From Wenzhouxiangella sp. AB-CW3 (GTDB taxonomy: Bacteria; Pseudomonadota; Gammaproteobacteria; Xanthomonadales; Wenzhouxiangellaceae): 64,000 nucleotides of DNA. How positions within the stretch are numbered: position 1 is the first letter of the stretch; each line of letters starts with the position of its first letter. Position numbers and translations under genes: made by a program. The notes beneath the pieces were generated by a model that was given only the letters and a program-made list of their open reading frames with translations, had not been told where the DNA came from and did not search any database. Shown here one piece after another: positions 9,392-17,744 of this stretch. The DNA lies in contig NZ_CP061368.1 in the NCBI RefSeq assembly GCF_014725735.1, positions 3,549,225 to 3,613,224 of the forward strand, in the 5' to 3' direction.

Positions 9392-9735
9392 GCCTGTCCT
9401 CTCGCGGGGCGTTGACTATTATGCAAACCCCGTATTGTACCGACTGCAGAGAGAAGTGCATGCATCACTGATCGCCAGCAGCCACCGTACACCTGCGTAT
9501 TGAAATAGGCACCTTTTCGCCGAAACACATCAGGGCGAACAGAGCCCGGCTACTGACCACGGCACTGCCGCGAACGAAACACTTCTGGGCCGTGTCAGCC
9601 AGACTACCCGGACTAGCCATGCCAGCAAGCGTGTCGTGTTTGACAAGCATTCGGGCCTATTGCATAGTCGATGGAACTGGCGCCACTGGGCCAGAACCAA
9701 AAAAAGCTTGGGGGGCAAGTAGTTGGGACCCGAGC
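9392..9735. other. Divergent intergenic region between aceE and the ECF sigma operon
   Basis: About 340 bp with no convincing gene; short reading frames here lack coding character. It must hold the aceE promoter (minus strand) and that of the sigma-factor operon (plus strand, see 9640-9668). Confidence 0.6.
9640..9668 (+). promoter_or_regulatory. Putative sigma-70 promoter for the ECF/kinase operon
   Basis: A perfect TTGACA (-35) at 9640-9645 is followed after exactly 17 bp by CATAGT (4 of 6 to TATAAT) at 9663-9668, 67 bp before the chosen start of the sigma factor. Seen by eye only. Confidence 0.45.
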
Positions 9736-10311
9736 ATGCAGGAGCACTCTCAAGCTGGCGAAGTCACGCGCCTGTTGCAGGACTGGCAGCGTGGCTATGC
9801 CGGAGCGGATGAACGACTCTGGTCGATTGTCTATTTCGATCTGAAGAACCTGGCACGCAGTGCGCTGCGTGACAGCGGCCGCGACGCGCGTCATGACGCC
9901 ACCAGCCTGGTCAACAAGGCCTACCTGCGCCTGGTCGGAGCAGATGTTGATTGGAATGATCGCCGGCACTTCTTTCTCATCGCCGCGCGCGCTATGCGCT
10001 TCATTCTTGCCGACGAGGCGCGCCACCAGTTGGCCCGGAAGCGAGGTGACGGCCAGGTCGTGTCGCTGGAAGCTGAGGCACCCGCCTTGTCCGATCACGG
10101 CATCGGCAATCCGGCCGAGGTTCTCGCCATTCATCAGTTACTCGATCGGCTGGCCGAAGTCCGCCCGCGCCACGAGCAGCTGGTGGAACTGCGCTACTTC
10201 GCCGGGCTGACGGTTCCCGAAACAGCCCGGATACTGCAGATCACGCCGCGCACGGTGGTACGCGACTGGCAGGCCGTTCGTATCTGGCTACTCGACAAGT
10301 TGCGGCTGTAG
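9736..10311 (+). CDS. ECF-subfamily RNA polymerase sigma factor
   Basis: A 191-residue sigma factor of the TIGR02999-type ECF group common in Xanthomonadales and planctomycetes. The sigma2 region includes LVNKAYLRLVG, and the sigma4 helix-turn-helix is ETARILQITPRTVVRDWQAV near the C-terminus. The ATG at 9736 was chosen because the family normally begins a few residues before LLQDWQRGYAGADERLW; a GTG at 9592 would add 48 uncharacteristic residues. Its stop is 2 bp before the Ser/Thr kinase start, implying one transcript. No anti-sigma gene is present. ECF factors paired with Ser/Thr kinases are known to be switched on by phosphorylation in Vibrio and Xanthomonas, so the kinase may be the activator here (inference). 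Confidence 0.9.
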   Translation: MQEHSQAGEVTRLLQDWQRGYAGADERLWSIVYFDLKNLARSALRDSGRDARHDATSLVNKAYLRLVGADVDWNDRRHFFLIAARAMRFILADEARHQLARKRGDGQVVSLEAEAPALSDHGIGNPAEVLAIHQLLDRLAEVRPRHEQLVELRYFAGLTVPETARILQITPRTVVRDWQAVRIWLLDKLRL

Positions 10312-10313
10312 CA

Positions 10314-13010
10314 ATGAGCAAGCGAAGAAAGCCGCAGCAGGAGGCGCCGCCCGGGGGAGGCAGTGAACTCCAGGTTGATGAGGCACTGCTGCTGGCGGCC
10401 GGCATGGATCCTCTGGAGCGAAGAGACTATCTGGCCGCTGTCGATCGAGACCATCCTGAGCTCGCGCAGGAGCTGCGGCGACGCCTCAAGGCAGTCAGTG
10501 AAATGTCGACCACGTTTCTGGACTACCCGGCGGCGGAACGCCTGACGAATCCACAGCTCGCCGGTGCCGGGGCGCCGTCGGCGAAGACCCTGTCGCCCGA
10601 GCAACGATACTCCCTTGGCCCCTGCCTGGGTACGGGCGGCATGGGACAGGTCTTTCGGGCCAGGGATCAGCATCTGGACCGGGAGGTGGCACTGAAGCTG
10701 CTCAACCACGACGCCCCGGAAGTGCGTGACCTGTTCCTGCGCGAGGCGCGCCACCAGGCCCGGGTGCGCCATCCACACGTACTTGATGTTTACGACAGCG
10801 GTGAACTGGAGGGCCGACCCTTTGTCTCGATGCGGCTGGTCGATGGCCGGTCACTGGCCGAGATCGGGCCATTGCTCCCCCTGGAACAGAAAGTCCGCTT
10901 GCTGGTTCAGGCGGCAAAAGGCCTGCACGCGGCTCATCGGGCCGGCCTGCTCCATCGAGACGTGAAGCCGTCGAACATCCTCGTTGAAGCCCTGTCCGAC
11001 GGCGAACTGCGGGCCCTGGTGACGGATTTCGGCCTGGCGGTGGAAATCCGCGATACGCTTGCCGGCGCCGCCGACCCAGTCGCCGGATCACCCCAGTACA
11101 TCGCGCCGGAACGTCTGAACCCGGATTCGGCGCCTGAAGACCGTCGCGCCGATGTCTATAGCCTGGGCGTGACCATGTACCGCGTGCTGACCGGCAGCCT
11201 GCCACTGGACGCCGACAACACCGTGGACATGCTGCGCCAATCCCGGGAAGCCGCCATCGTGCCGCCAGGCAAACGCATCGCCGACTTTCCGGCCGATCTG
11301 GAAGCTGTCATTCTGCGCTGCATGGCCCGTGATCCTGCCGAGCGCTACGCCTCGGCCCGGGCGGTGGCCGACGAACTCATACGCTTTCTGGACGGTGAGG
11401 TGGTGGAAGCCTATGCCGCCAGTCTGGCGTTCCGGCTGACCCGATGGCTGTTGCGCAACCGTGCAGTCGCCGCTCTGGCTGGGGTGGCCCTGTGCGCACT
11501 GGTCGGGGCAACGATTGCCGTCAGTGTATTCGCGCTGCGTGCCGACGCAGCGCGCGAGCGGGCCGAGTTGCGCCAGGCCCAGGCCGAGGGGCTGATCCGT
11601 TTTACCGTTGTCGATCTGCATGACAAGCTTGATGAACTGGGCCGACTGGATGTGCTGGCCGACGTGGGCGATGCCGCCCGAGCCTACTTTGCAGCCGTCC
11701 CGGAAACCGATCTCAGCCCCGCTGAGAAGTTGCAGCAATCCCGCATGCTGTACCAGATTGCGAGGGTACAGATCCGCCAGGGACGGCTTAATTCGGCCTC
11801 CGCGGCACTGGAACAGTCGCTCCAACTTGCCGAACACCTTTCAAGACTCAACCCCGAGCACAATGAACGGCGTTTCGAGCTTGCCCAGAGCCACTTCTGG
11901 GCTGGCTACCTGGCCTGGCAGCGTGGCAGTCTGGGCAGCGCCAGGCCACATTTCGAGCGCTACCTGGTCCTTGCCACAAAGTTGGTCGAAGGGGAACCCG
12001 ACAATCTGAAATGGCAGCAAGAACTGGCTCATGCTCACAGCAATCTGGGCTCACTGCAGCGCGCCGAGAACGACCTGGAAGCCGCCCTGAAGCAGTTCCA
12101 GGCCACACTGGCCATCGACCAGCAACTTGCGGATGCCGATCCGGACGATGCGGAAGCGCGGTCGGAACTGGCCGCGAGTCACAATATGGTCGGTACGGTC
12201 CTGCAGGATCTGGGTCGATTGGACATCGCGGGCGAGCACCTGGCCACCAGCATGCAACTCCGTCGAGAACTGTCTGAGCGGGACCATGAGAATCCGCGTT
12301 ATCGCGATCTGCTCGGCACCAGTCACAACGACTTCGGCGTACACCTCGGCCTGGTGGGACAGTGGAGCGAAGCCAAGACTCATTTCCAGCAGGCCCACGA
12401 GCTGTTTGCCGAACTGACAGGACACGATCCCAAAAACGTCCAGTGGCAGTTCAAACTGGCCTGGAGTCACATCAATCTTGCTCGCGCACACCTGATCGAT
12501 CGGGACTCGACGACCGCGGCGGACGAGCTCGGCCACGCACGGCGTCTGGTCACCGACTTGCTGGAGCAGGATGATCCGCACGCCTGGCGCCGCACAGGTG
12601 CAGTGATCGATTACCACCTGGCCCTGTTGGATCTCTTGCACGGCCGCTCGCAATCCGAGGCTATCGAGCCAGCCCTGGAAGCTCTGAAAGCGCTGGCCGC
12701 CGAACGCCCCGGCGACCTGTCCGTCCATCGCTGGCTCGTCCAGACCCACCTGGTAGCGGGCGCGCTGGCTGCTTCACCGGCAAAAGCGCGGTCTGCCTGG
12801 AAAAGGGCGGAACAGACGATCGGCACCCTGGCCCGGGACGGAAACGACATCCGTTTGATATTGCCGTGGAAGACCGCCCTGAAATGCCTGGGACAAGACC
12901 AGCCTGTCCCCGTGGTTGGCGCCCGAACCCTTATCGATGTTGAACCGGGGCTGGACCAGATCTGCCCTGCAACAAGTCATGAACGACAACACGAGGAGAA
13001 CCCGATATGA
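10314..13010 (+). CDS. Transmembrane Ser/Thr protein kinase with C-terminal TPR repeats
   Basis: An 898-residue Hanks-type (PknB-like) kinase. The catalytic domain spans about residues 99-365: glycine loop GTGGMGQV (107-114), catalytic lysine K128 in VALKLL, catalytic loop HRDVKPSN (from 214) and DFG (238-240), so all key residues are present. One membrane segment (~385-407) separates it from a long helical region (~420-890) with repeated TPR-like units (for example SHNMVGTVLQDLGRLDIAGE, SHNDFGVHLG). It starts 2 bp after the sigma factor stop and ends in an ATGA overlap with the next gene, so the genes are translationally coupled. Likely substrates are the co-encoded sigma factor or downstream proteins; this is inference. 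Confidence 0.93.
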   Translation: MSKRRKPQQEAPPGGGSELQVDEALLLAAGMDPLERRDYLAAVDRDHPELAQELRRRLKAVSEMSTTFLDYPAAERLTNPQLAGAGAPSAKTLSPEQRYSLGPCLGTGGMGQVFRARDQHLDREVALKLLNHDAPEVRDLFLREARHQARVRHPHVLDVYDSGELEGRPFVSMRLVDGRSLAEIGPLLPLEQKVRLLVQAAKGLHAAHRAGLLHRDVKPSNILVEALSDGELRALVTDFGLAVEIRDTLAGAADPVAGSPQYIAPERLNPDSAPEDRRADVYSLGVTMYRVLTGSLPLDADNTVDMLRQSREAAIVPPGKRIADFPADLEAVILRCMARDPAERYASARAVADELIRFLDGEVVEAYAASLAFRLTRWLLRNRAVAALAGVALCALVGATIAVSVFALRADAARERAELRQAQAEGLIRFTVVDLHDKLDELGRLDVLADVGDAARAYFAAVPETDLSPAEKLQQSRMLYQIARVQIRQGRLNSASAALEQSLQLAEHLSRLNPEHNERRFELAQSHFWAGYLAWQRGSLGSARPHFERYLVLATKLVEGEPDNLKWQQELAHAHSNLGSLQRAENDLEAALKQFQATLAIDQQLADADPDDAEARSELAASHNMVGTVLQDLGRLDIAGEHLATSMQLRRELSERDHENPRYRDLLGTSHNDFGVHLGLVGQWSEAKTHFQQAHELFAELTGHDPKNVQWQFKLAWSHINLARAHLIDRDSTTAADELGHARRLVTDLLEQDDPHAWRRTGAVIDYHLALLDLLHGRSQSEAIEPALEALKALAAERPGDLSVHRWLVQTHLVAGALAASPAKARSAWKRAEQTIGTLARDGNDIRLILPWKTALKCLGQDQPVPVVGARTLIDVEPGLDQICPATSHERQHEENPI

Positions 13011-13420
13011 ACACACCCGACTGTCTGGTAGAAGTCAATTTTTCTTTCCGGTCCTCAGAACCGGTCTTTCAATACCTGCTCACCAGCAGCTCACCGGGCT
13101 GGCAAGTATCGCAGGATGGAAACATCCGGCCGCCACGCCGCGGTCGAGTGGTCGAACTGCGGCTGGCCGAGGCGAGCAATGCCGAGTTCTACGGGCTGCG
13201 TTTTGCCAACAAGGATAGCGAGTTCCCCGATGACCCGAATGCCGACCGCTGGTTCAACGATACCCACGGCCAGGCGCGGATGCTGAACTCGAGGAGCGCC
13301 CGGACACTGAACTTCGAACTGGATGGCCAGAGCCATGAGATCTACTATCAACTCGGCATCAATGCCGACGGCAGGATAGTCTGGGATGACCCTCGCATCT
13401 ACAGCGACGGCAGTCAGTAA
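13007..13420 (+). CDS. Unrecognised soluble protein coupled to the kinase
   Basis: A 137-residue protein with no signal peptide or membrane segment. It is rich in beta-prone and polar segments (GRVVELRLAEASNAEFYGLR, ARTLNFELDGQSHEIYYQLG) and has one Cys near the N-terminus, suggesting a small beta-sandwich. I do not recognise the family. Its ATG overlaps the kinase stop (ATGA), so it is translated with the kinase. It is followed 23 bp later by a clear terminator. A role as sensor, inhibitor or substrate of the kinase/sigma pair is possible but unproven. Confidence 0.75.
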   Translation: MNTPDCLVEVNFSFRSSEPVFQYLLTSSSPGWQVSQDGNIRPPRRGRVVELRLAEASNAEFYGLRFANKDSEFPDDPNADRWFNDTHGQARMLNSRSARTLNFELDGQSHEIYYQLGINADGRIVWDDPRIYSDGSQ

Positions 13421-13443
13421 GGGAACCTCCAGCAATCCGAATC

Positions 13444-13472
13444 ATGCCGCCCACCCCGGGCGGCATTTTTTT
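13444..13472 (+). terminator. Rho-independent terminator of the sigma/kinase operon
   Basis: A perfect 9-bp stem, ATGCCGCCC pairing with GGGCGGCAT around a 5-nt loop (13444-13466), is followed immediately by a seven-T run. It lies 23 bp after the 137-residue gene and separates it from the Cys-rich gene. Confidence 0.92.
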
Positions 13473-13591
13473 GTCCTCGATTTTTCATGCCTCGCGATAG
13501 TTGGGTAACTGCGACGCGACAAGGCGCGCAGTTTCAGGAGCGGCATCCAGCCCGCTCACCTCAATCAACCACAAAGCGAGGAATGGAAATC

Positions 13592-13969
13592 ATGGCTAAT
13601 CACGAACTCAAGGAACTCGACAGCGATCCGTTGCAGCACCTCGACGAGGAGCCCTATTCGGTACTTGCACAGCACGAAAACGTCCAGGGCTGTTTCAACA
13701 TCATCGGACCGATCAAGATCTGCTACTCGCAATCAGGTAGCGGATTCAAGGTCTGTCTGAACATCGCCGGCGTTGATGTTGCCTGCGGCAATCTCGACCC
13801 CAGCAACCCATGTGTCAAGCTCCATGGCAGCGTCCTGCTGGCCAAAGCTTCGGTCGAGGTCTGCCTGAAGGACAGATGTCTGACCTACTCGGCCAAGGCA
13901 TGTGTCCGGCCCACGCCGTTCAACAAGTGGAAGTGCACCTCCGCCAGCGGCAAGATCATCTGCTTCTGA
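13592..13969 (+). CDS. Small Cys-rich protein with acidic leader-like N-terminus
   Basis: A 125-residue protein with 10 cysteines, all after residue ~33. The first ~33 residues are acidic and cysteine-free (DSDPLQHLDEEPYSVLAQ) and lack any signal peptide; the rest alternates hydrophobic strands and cysteines (IKICYSQ, VEVCLKDRCLTY, SGKIICF at the very C-terminus). This two-part layout resembles a leader plus core, as in ribosomally made peptides or exported Cys-rich effectors, but no maturation enzyme is adjacent. Start 13592 was chosen because GAGGA (13578-13582) sits 9 bp upstream; ATG 13583 is in frame but too close to that site. It lies behind the operon terminator, so it probably has its own promoter, perhaps one read by the ECF sigma factor. 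Family not recognised. Confidence 0.7.
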   Translation: MANHELKELDSDPLQHLDEEPYSVLAQHENVQGCFNIIGPIKICYSQSGSGFKVCLNIAGVDVACGNLDPSNPCVKLHGSVLLAKASVEVCLKDRCLTYSAKACVRPTPFNKWKCTSASGKIICF

Positions 13970-14003
13970 TACAGCCTGGACAACAAGACCAGTGAGGTTG
14001 AAA

Positions 14004-14042
14004 CATCCCGTCCGTCGCAAGACATCAACGGCGGGCGGGATG
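14004..14042. terminator. Possible bidirectional hairpin between convergent genes
   Basis: CATCCCGTCCG (14004-14014) pairs with CGGGCGGGATG (14032-14042) with one mismatch that can be a G-U pair in RNA. It lies between the convergent Cys-rich gene and the Yip1-like gene, but no T-run follows, so termination is uncertain. Confidence 0.4.
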
Positions 14043-14068
14043 CCTCGCAACCCGGCTGGACTGGCCAC

Positions 14069-14689
14069 TCAAGTGGCTGCCCGCAAGAGTAGATGGATCA
14101 GCCCCTTGCTGAGGATGATGGCAGCCACCAGTGCGGCGGCAAAGCTGAAGAAAACCCGGGTGCCGCGCAGGTTGGTCACCAGGGCGTAGCCATGAAACAT
14201 CAGCCATACCATCCATCCAATCGCTGCCAGCCCCGGCAGGCTCAACAGCAGCAACCACATGGCATCAAACATATGTTCAATCGGTGCGATCACCTGCCCG
14301 GGCTGGTCGGGCATCTGCGCCATCAGCGTGGCTGTGCGCGATTCGATGGCCGCACCCACACCGGGAATTGACAGCCAGACCGCGCCGATGAGTAGTGGCC
14401 AGCGGGCCAGTGCCTGGGTGGCGAACAGATCAAGCGCGCGGAAGCGACCATGGCTCAACCATCTGCCCACGCCGAACAGCAGCAGCGACAGGGTCAGCCA
14501 GTTGATCAGCCCCTGCATGACCAGCACCCACAAGCCCAGGCGCGGACCGAAGTGAAGATCGATCACGCCACGGGTATGCAGCCCGGACTGCCAGGCCAGC
14601 AAGGCGGCCAGCACGATCACGCCCAGACCGGCAACCAGCGCCGGGCCGCCCGCGACCCGTTCGAAGGGCTTGAACAGCCAGGTCATCAT
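14069..14689 (-). CDS. Yip1-like multi-pass membrane protein
   Basis: A 206-residue inner-membrane protein with about five hydrophobic segments (around residues 17-37, 52-75, 92-110, 142-168 and 178-200) and little soluble sequence. Layout and size resemble YIP1-family integral membrane proteins. Its start overlaps the stop of the upstream DUF2089 gene (ATGA at 14686-14689), so the DNA-binding-like protein and this membrane protein form a coupled pair. The function is unknown; the family call is tentative. Confidence 0.72.
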   Translation of the reverse strand: MMTWLFKPFERVAGGPALVAGLGVIVLAALLAWQSGLHTRGVIDLHFGPRLGLWVLVMQGLINWLTLSLLLFGVGRWLSHGRFRALDLFATQALARWPLLIGAVWLSIPGVGAAIESRTATLMAQMPDQPGQVIAPIEHMFDAMWLLLLSLPGLAAIGWMVWLMFHGYALVTNLRGTRVFFSFAAALVAAIILSKGLIHLLLRAAT

Positions 14690-14958
14690 TGCTCCCGCCC
14701 CCCGTTCAGTTGCTCGATGATGTCATCGAGGCGATTGCGCACCGTTGGATAGCTGACCCCGAGCTGACCGGCCATTGCCTTGAGGCTGCCCGAGGACAGC
14801 ACGAAGGCTTCAACAAAATGCTGGTCGTCAGGGGACAGGCGCAACAGCGCCGGCAGACGATAGTGCCCGGTCACCCGAGTGTCGCATTGCAGGCAGGTGA
14901 GCTCGGTCACGGCCAACTCACCATCACAGGCGGGACATTGCGCCGGAGTTCGCTTCAT
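14686..14958 (-). CDS. DUF2089 family zinc-ribbon/HTH protein
   Basis: A 90-residue protein with an N-terminal zinc ribbon, Cys8-x2-Cys11 and Cys22-x2-Cys25 (CPAC, CLQC), followed by a C-terminal helix-turn-helix-like region (LKAMAGQLGVSYPTVRNRL). This is the full DUF2089 arrangement and suggests a transcriptional regulator. It is coupled by a 4-bp overlap to the membrane protein gene that follows. The ~120 bp upstream is unusually AT-rich and probably contains the promoter. Confidence 0.88.
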   Translation of the reverse strand: MKRTPAQCPACDGELAVTELTCLQCDTRVTGHYRLPALLRLSPDDQHFVEAFVLSSGSLKAMAGQLGVSYPTVRNRLDDIIEQLNGGREQ

Positions 14959-15082
14959 GATGAAAATAAAACAACTTTCAATTGAATATTATTTATTGTA
15001 GGGTGAATATAAATAAACCGCAACCATCACAACTCAATCACCACCCCACCCTTCGGATGGGTGCCGGAACCGGAGACCAAGC

Positions 15083-15319
15083 ATGACACAAGAGGACATC
15101 AACCAGGCCGAATGGAACAGTCCGGCCAATTGGTCCCCGCCCCGCTGGCTGGGCATTTACTTCAGTCGGAAAGACTCTCGCAACTGGGTGCCGAAACCAG
15201 TCCCGATTCTGGGATGGACTGTCAATCTGGGACATCCCGGGGGTGTTGCATGGGGACTGGGGATCGTCGCGAGCGCCATCATCGTGGCCTTTCTTGCCGG
15301 GTGGTTTGCAGCCGCCTGA
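15083..15319 (+). CDS. DUF5808-like small membrane protein
   Basis: A 78-residue protein. The N-terminal part (WLGIYFSRKDSRNWVPKPVP, then GWTVNLGHPGG) matches the pattern of DUF5808, a short motif found at the ends of bacterial membrane proteins. One membrane segment (~55-76) closes the protein. Start 15083 fits the first ATG of the conserved part. Function unknown. Confidence 0.72.
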   Translation: MTQEDINQAEWNSPANWSPPRWLGIYFSRKDSRNWVPKPVPILGWTVNLGHPGGVAWGLGIVASAIIVAFLAGWFAAA

Positions 15320-15356
15320 GCACTTGCGACTGTGCATGAAACTGGCTGGGCAACGC

Positions 15357-16061
15357 TCAGCCTGCGGCTTCTTCATCCGTCCGATCGTTCTGCCCCCAGC
15401 GCCTTGTGGTGAGTTCGTGATAGGCCAGCGACAGGCAGGCGATGGCAAAGATTTCGATACCGAAGCCCAGTGCAACGCGCAAGGGCACGCCCCACCAGGT
15501 ATCGGGCATCCATGCCAGCGGGATGAACAACACACAGGGAATGAATGCAACCAGCATGAACATGCTGAACCCGTGCCCGGCAGTCAGTCGCCAAGAATAG
15601 CCAAAGGACACCGCCCGATCCACGGATATGCCAGGAAACACCAGGGAAAGCCGACCCACGACATAGCCGATTGCAAGCAACGCCAGCAACCAGCCGATTA
15701 CGGGGAAAGCGGCCAGCACCAGCAACAGCATGACCACGATCAGCACGGCAAACAGGTGCAGTGCAAACCAGGTTTCCCGGAATGTCCAGGACGGACGCCG
15801 GTCTCGACTCACCGCGTCTCCCAGCAGCATGACCCGGTGGACCACCACGGCCACCAGCACCGTGGCCGCAAGGTACAGCGAGAACACGGCCAAAGTAAGC
15901 ATCGCGGTCAACAATCCTGGAAAGTCACCCGCCAGCGGCCTGAGCCAATCCAGCACCATGGCCAGTAGCGCCAACCCCAACGGGACGGGGAGCCGCCGAG
16001 CAAGCAGCTCACGACGAGCCGAGACGGCGCGAAGCGCGCGTTCCAGTACCAACAACATCAT
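15357..16061 (-). CDS. Unrecognised integral membrane protein
   Basis: A 234-residue protein with about five or six hydrophobic segments (about 25-45, 50-75, 105-125, 130-150, 175-200 and 205-222) separated by short arginine-bearing loops. It resembles DUF975/BPSS1780-like bacterial membrane proteins in layout, but no diagnostic motif could be recognised. Its stop lies 37 bp from the convergent DUF5808-like gene. The C-terminal tail is acidic (NDRTDEEAAG). Confidence 0.75.
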   Translation of the reverse strand: MMLLVLERALRAVSARRELLARRLPVPLGLALLAMVLDWLRPLAGDFPGLLTAMLTLAVFSLYLAATVLVAVVVHRVMLLGDAVSRDRRPSWTFRETWFALHLFAVLIVVMLLLVLAAFPVIGWLLALLAIGYVVGRLSLVFPGISVDRAVSFGYSWRLTAGHGFSMFMLVAFIPCVLFIPLAWMPDTWWGVPLRVALGFGIEIFAIACLSLAYHELTTRRWGQNDRTDEEAAG

Positions 16062-16627
16062 GAATTGATGACCTCCCTGACCCCGTTCAGCCCAGCGTAT
16101 CGTGTGGCCTGCCTTTATTCAACAGAACCACCTGATTGCTCAGATCTTTCAACTATCTTCCAGACGGAAATTCAAGGAACCGCAGATGAACGCGGATAAA
16201 CGCAGATTTATGGGCTTACAGCAGCAAACCCTGTAATCATCCGAATCCCAAGAGCGTCGCGACCATACACCTCAGCTTATGGACACATGAAGGTCGGGCC
16301 GCATATGAATCGCTGATCCCCACCACCTATTCATGATCCATGAGTTCAATCAACAATCTGCGTTTATCTGCGTTCATCTGCGGTTTTATAAATCAAGTCA
16401 GTTCCGTTACTGAAAACCACACCTAATCAGGAAACGATATAAATCGTCAATAGCGCCCGCGTACTGATGAGATCGATCATCAACCTCCCTACCTTGACAA
16501 GCCATGGCTACGTCGCCAATTTTTTGGTGACCACCGCCTTCGGGGGAAGCAGTGGCTTGGCGTCGACTGCCGCATTGGGCGGTCACATTTTGGCATCAAA
16601 ATGGCAGTAAGTAAGGAGAAAGGTTCC
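16062..16627. other. Gene-free region with a long inverted repeat
   Basis: About 565 bp without a credible gene. It holds a widely spaced inverted repeat (16178-16209 / 16355-16386). An AAGGAG-like ribosome binding site at about 16614-16619 precedes the secreted-protein start at 16628. Short reading frames here look non-coding. Confidence 0.6.
16178..16386. repeat. Spaced inverted repeat of the AACCGCAGATGAACGC type
   Basis: The left arm at 16178-16209 contains ACCGCAGATGAACGCGGATA followed by AACGCAGATTT. The right arm at 16355-16386 is its near-perfect reverse complement, about 145 bp away. A third related copy (ACCGCAGATTAACGCAGATG) lies at ~19709-19734. The arms are themselves made of ~9-bp CGCAGATNAA steps. 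It looks like a dispersed intergenic repeat rather than a gene-specific site. Confidence 0.7.
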
Positions 16628-16702
16628 ATGAACTCCGGTCGTATCGTACTGGCCCTGCTGGGCCTGATTCTCGTTTGTTTCAGCACAGGCCGACCACGAT
16701 GA
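16628..16702 (+). pseudogene. Signal-peptide fragment of the frameshifted secreted protein
   Basis: The ATG at 16628 has an AAGGAG-type site upstream and encodes MNSGRIVLALLGLILVC, a good signal peptide, but reads to TGA at 16700. One base fewer in the TTT run at 16678-16680 would join it to the next frame, giving a normal SAQA-DHDEQ cleavage site and continuing into the downstream gene. The downstream frame has its own stop at 16665, so the two pieces fit only through a shift of one base here. Confidence 0.7.
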
Positions 16703-16763
16703 GCAGGTCGGCTACTTCTGCAGTTCGTGCATCAATGAACAGAGCGCTGCCACCCAGGCGGGC

Positions 16764-17738
16764 ATGTATGCTACTCCGCTTCAATGCCGTCGCAAAGAGA
16801 ACAGCATGTCGGATTCCGAAGAAGCCTGGCACTGCCGGGGTCCAACGCGATGGGTCATCCTCGGCAACCCGAACACCGGGCAGGTCTTTGCCTTCAGGGT
16901 AAGCTGGGAACAGTGGCCAGCACTGACGGTGGAAGCCAGTCCGCTTGACACTGTTGAACAGGAGCTCTACCAAAGCATCATCAGCCTGCGTCAGGATTGG
17001 GAAGCGCTGCTGACCGGCTTGACCCTGGACGATATCGACCTTCAATGCAACAGTGCCCACCGCCGCCCCCTTGTTTCGCCATCGGACCAACCAGCAACCG
17101 TGCAAGGTGCCGTGGATTGCCCGGTAGACACGGCCCTGGAAGCAGCCATCGGTCTGCATGCCAACCCCGGCACGACGGCACAGCTGGAAGCCGCCATCCG
17201 CGAGCATGTACGCGACAGCCTGTGCGACTATCAGGACCAGCACCCCTCGGTCGATAGAGTCAGAGGGATCGGCCTAGCCGATGCGGGGAATCGGGGTCAC
17301 CTGAGCTGGGAGCCTACGGACAACATACCCCGGCGTTTGCTGATTGAGGGCACCTCCCCCAACGAGATTGGAGGCAGCGACGACGGCCTGATCTGGGCAG
17401 TGGAGCTCGCCGGCATGATCGGGGACGCCGCAGCAGTAGACATTCGATTTCGCCCGGAGTCGAGCTGGGTGGCCGGAACAACGGTCAGCCGCCTGTTCTC
17501 GGGCAATGCCGCTGTCGACAACCCCTGCGTGGCGCAGAAGTTCGCCAATATTCAGGGTCTGCTCGTCGACTACTATCATGGAACGGGCGGTGACTCTCCC
17601 GTCGATGGTTTTCCCATGTCCCCGCCAACAAGCAACGGAGGCGGACAGTGCTACGCCACCCTGTGCGCGAGAACCGGGGTGGACGGTGAGTCAGCCTCCT
17701 GCCAGTTCAAGGTGTCGGTGGTCAGGCCATGCGAGTGA
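16764..17738 (+). CDS. Secreted-type protein of unknown function, separated from its signal peptide by a frameshift
   Basis: The annotated frame can start only at ATG 16764 (324 residues), but the same frame is open upstream from 16668 and encodes a plausible mature start (QVGYFCSSCINEQSAATQAG) directly after the signal peptide at 16628. The intended product is therefore probably a ~360-residue exported protein. It has at least 12 cysteines, consistent with a periplasmic or secreted location, and several beta-rich segments (RRLLIEGTSPNEIGG, GLIWAVELAGMIGD). I do not recognise the family. A palindromic element begins 7 bp after the stop. Whether the frameshift is biological or a sequencing error cannot be told from one sequence. 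Confidence 0.65.
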   Translation: MYATPLQCRRKENSMSDSEEAWHCRGPTRWVILGNPNTGQVFAFRVSWEQWPALTVEASPLDTVEQELYQSIISLRQDWEALLTGLTLDDIDLQCNSAHRRPLVSPSDQPATVQGAVDCPVDTALEAAIGLHANPGTTAQLEAAIREHVRDSLCDYQDQHPSVDRVRGIGLADAGNRGHLSWEPTDNIPRRLLIEGTSPNEIGGSDDGLIWAVELAGMIGDAAAVDIRFRPESSWVAGTTVSRLFSGNAAVDNPCVAQKFANIQGLLVDYYHGTGGDSPVDGFPMSPPTSNGGGQCYATLCARTGVDGESASCQFKVSVVRPCE

Positions 17739-17744
17739 GCGGTC

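Noticed and set aside
7088-9415. 775-residue open frame on the + strand opposite aceE
   Set aside because: Lies wholly opposite aceE, has no recognisable motif and arises from high-GC codon bias on the other strand.
16489-16686. 65-residue minus-strand frame upstream of the secreted protein
   Set aside because: Arg/Pro/Ser-rich, no homology recognised, overlaps the signal peptide region of the opposite gene.
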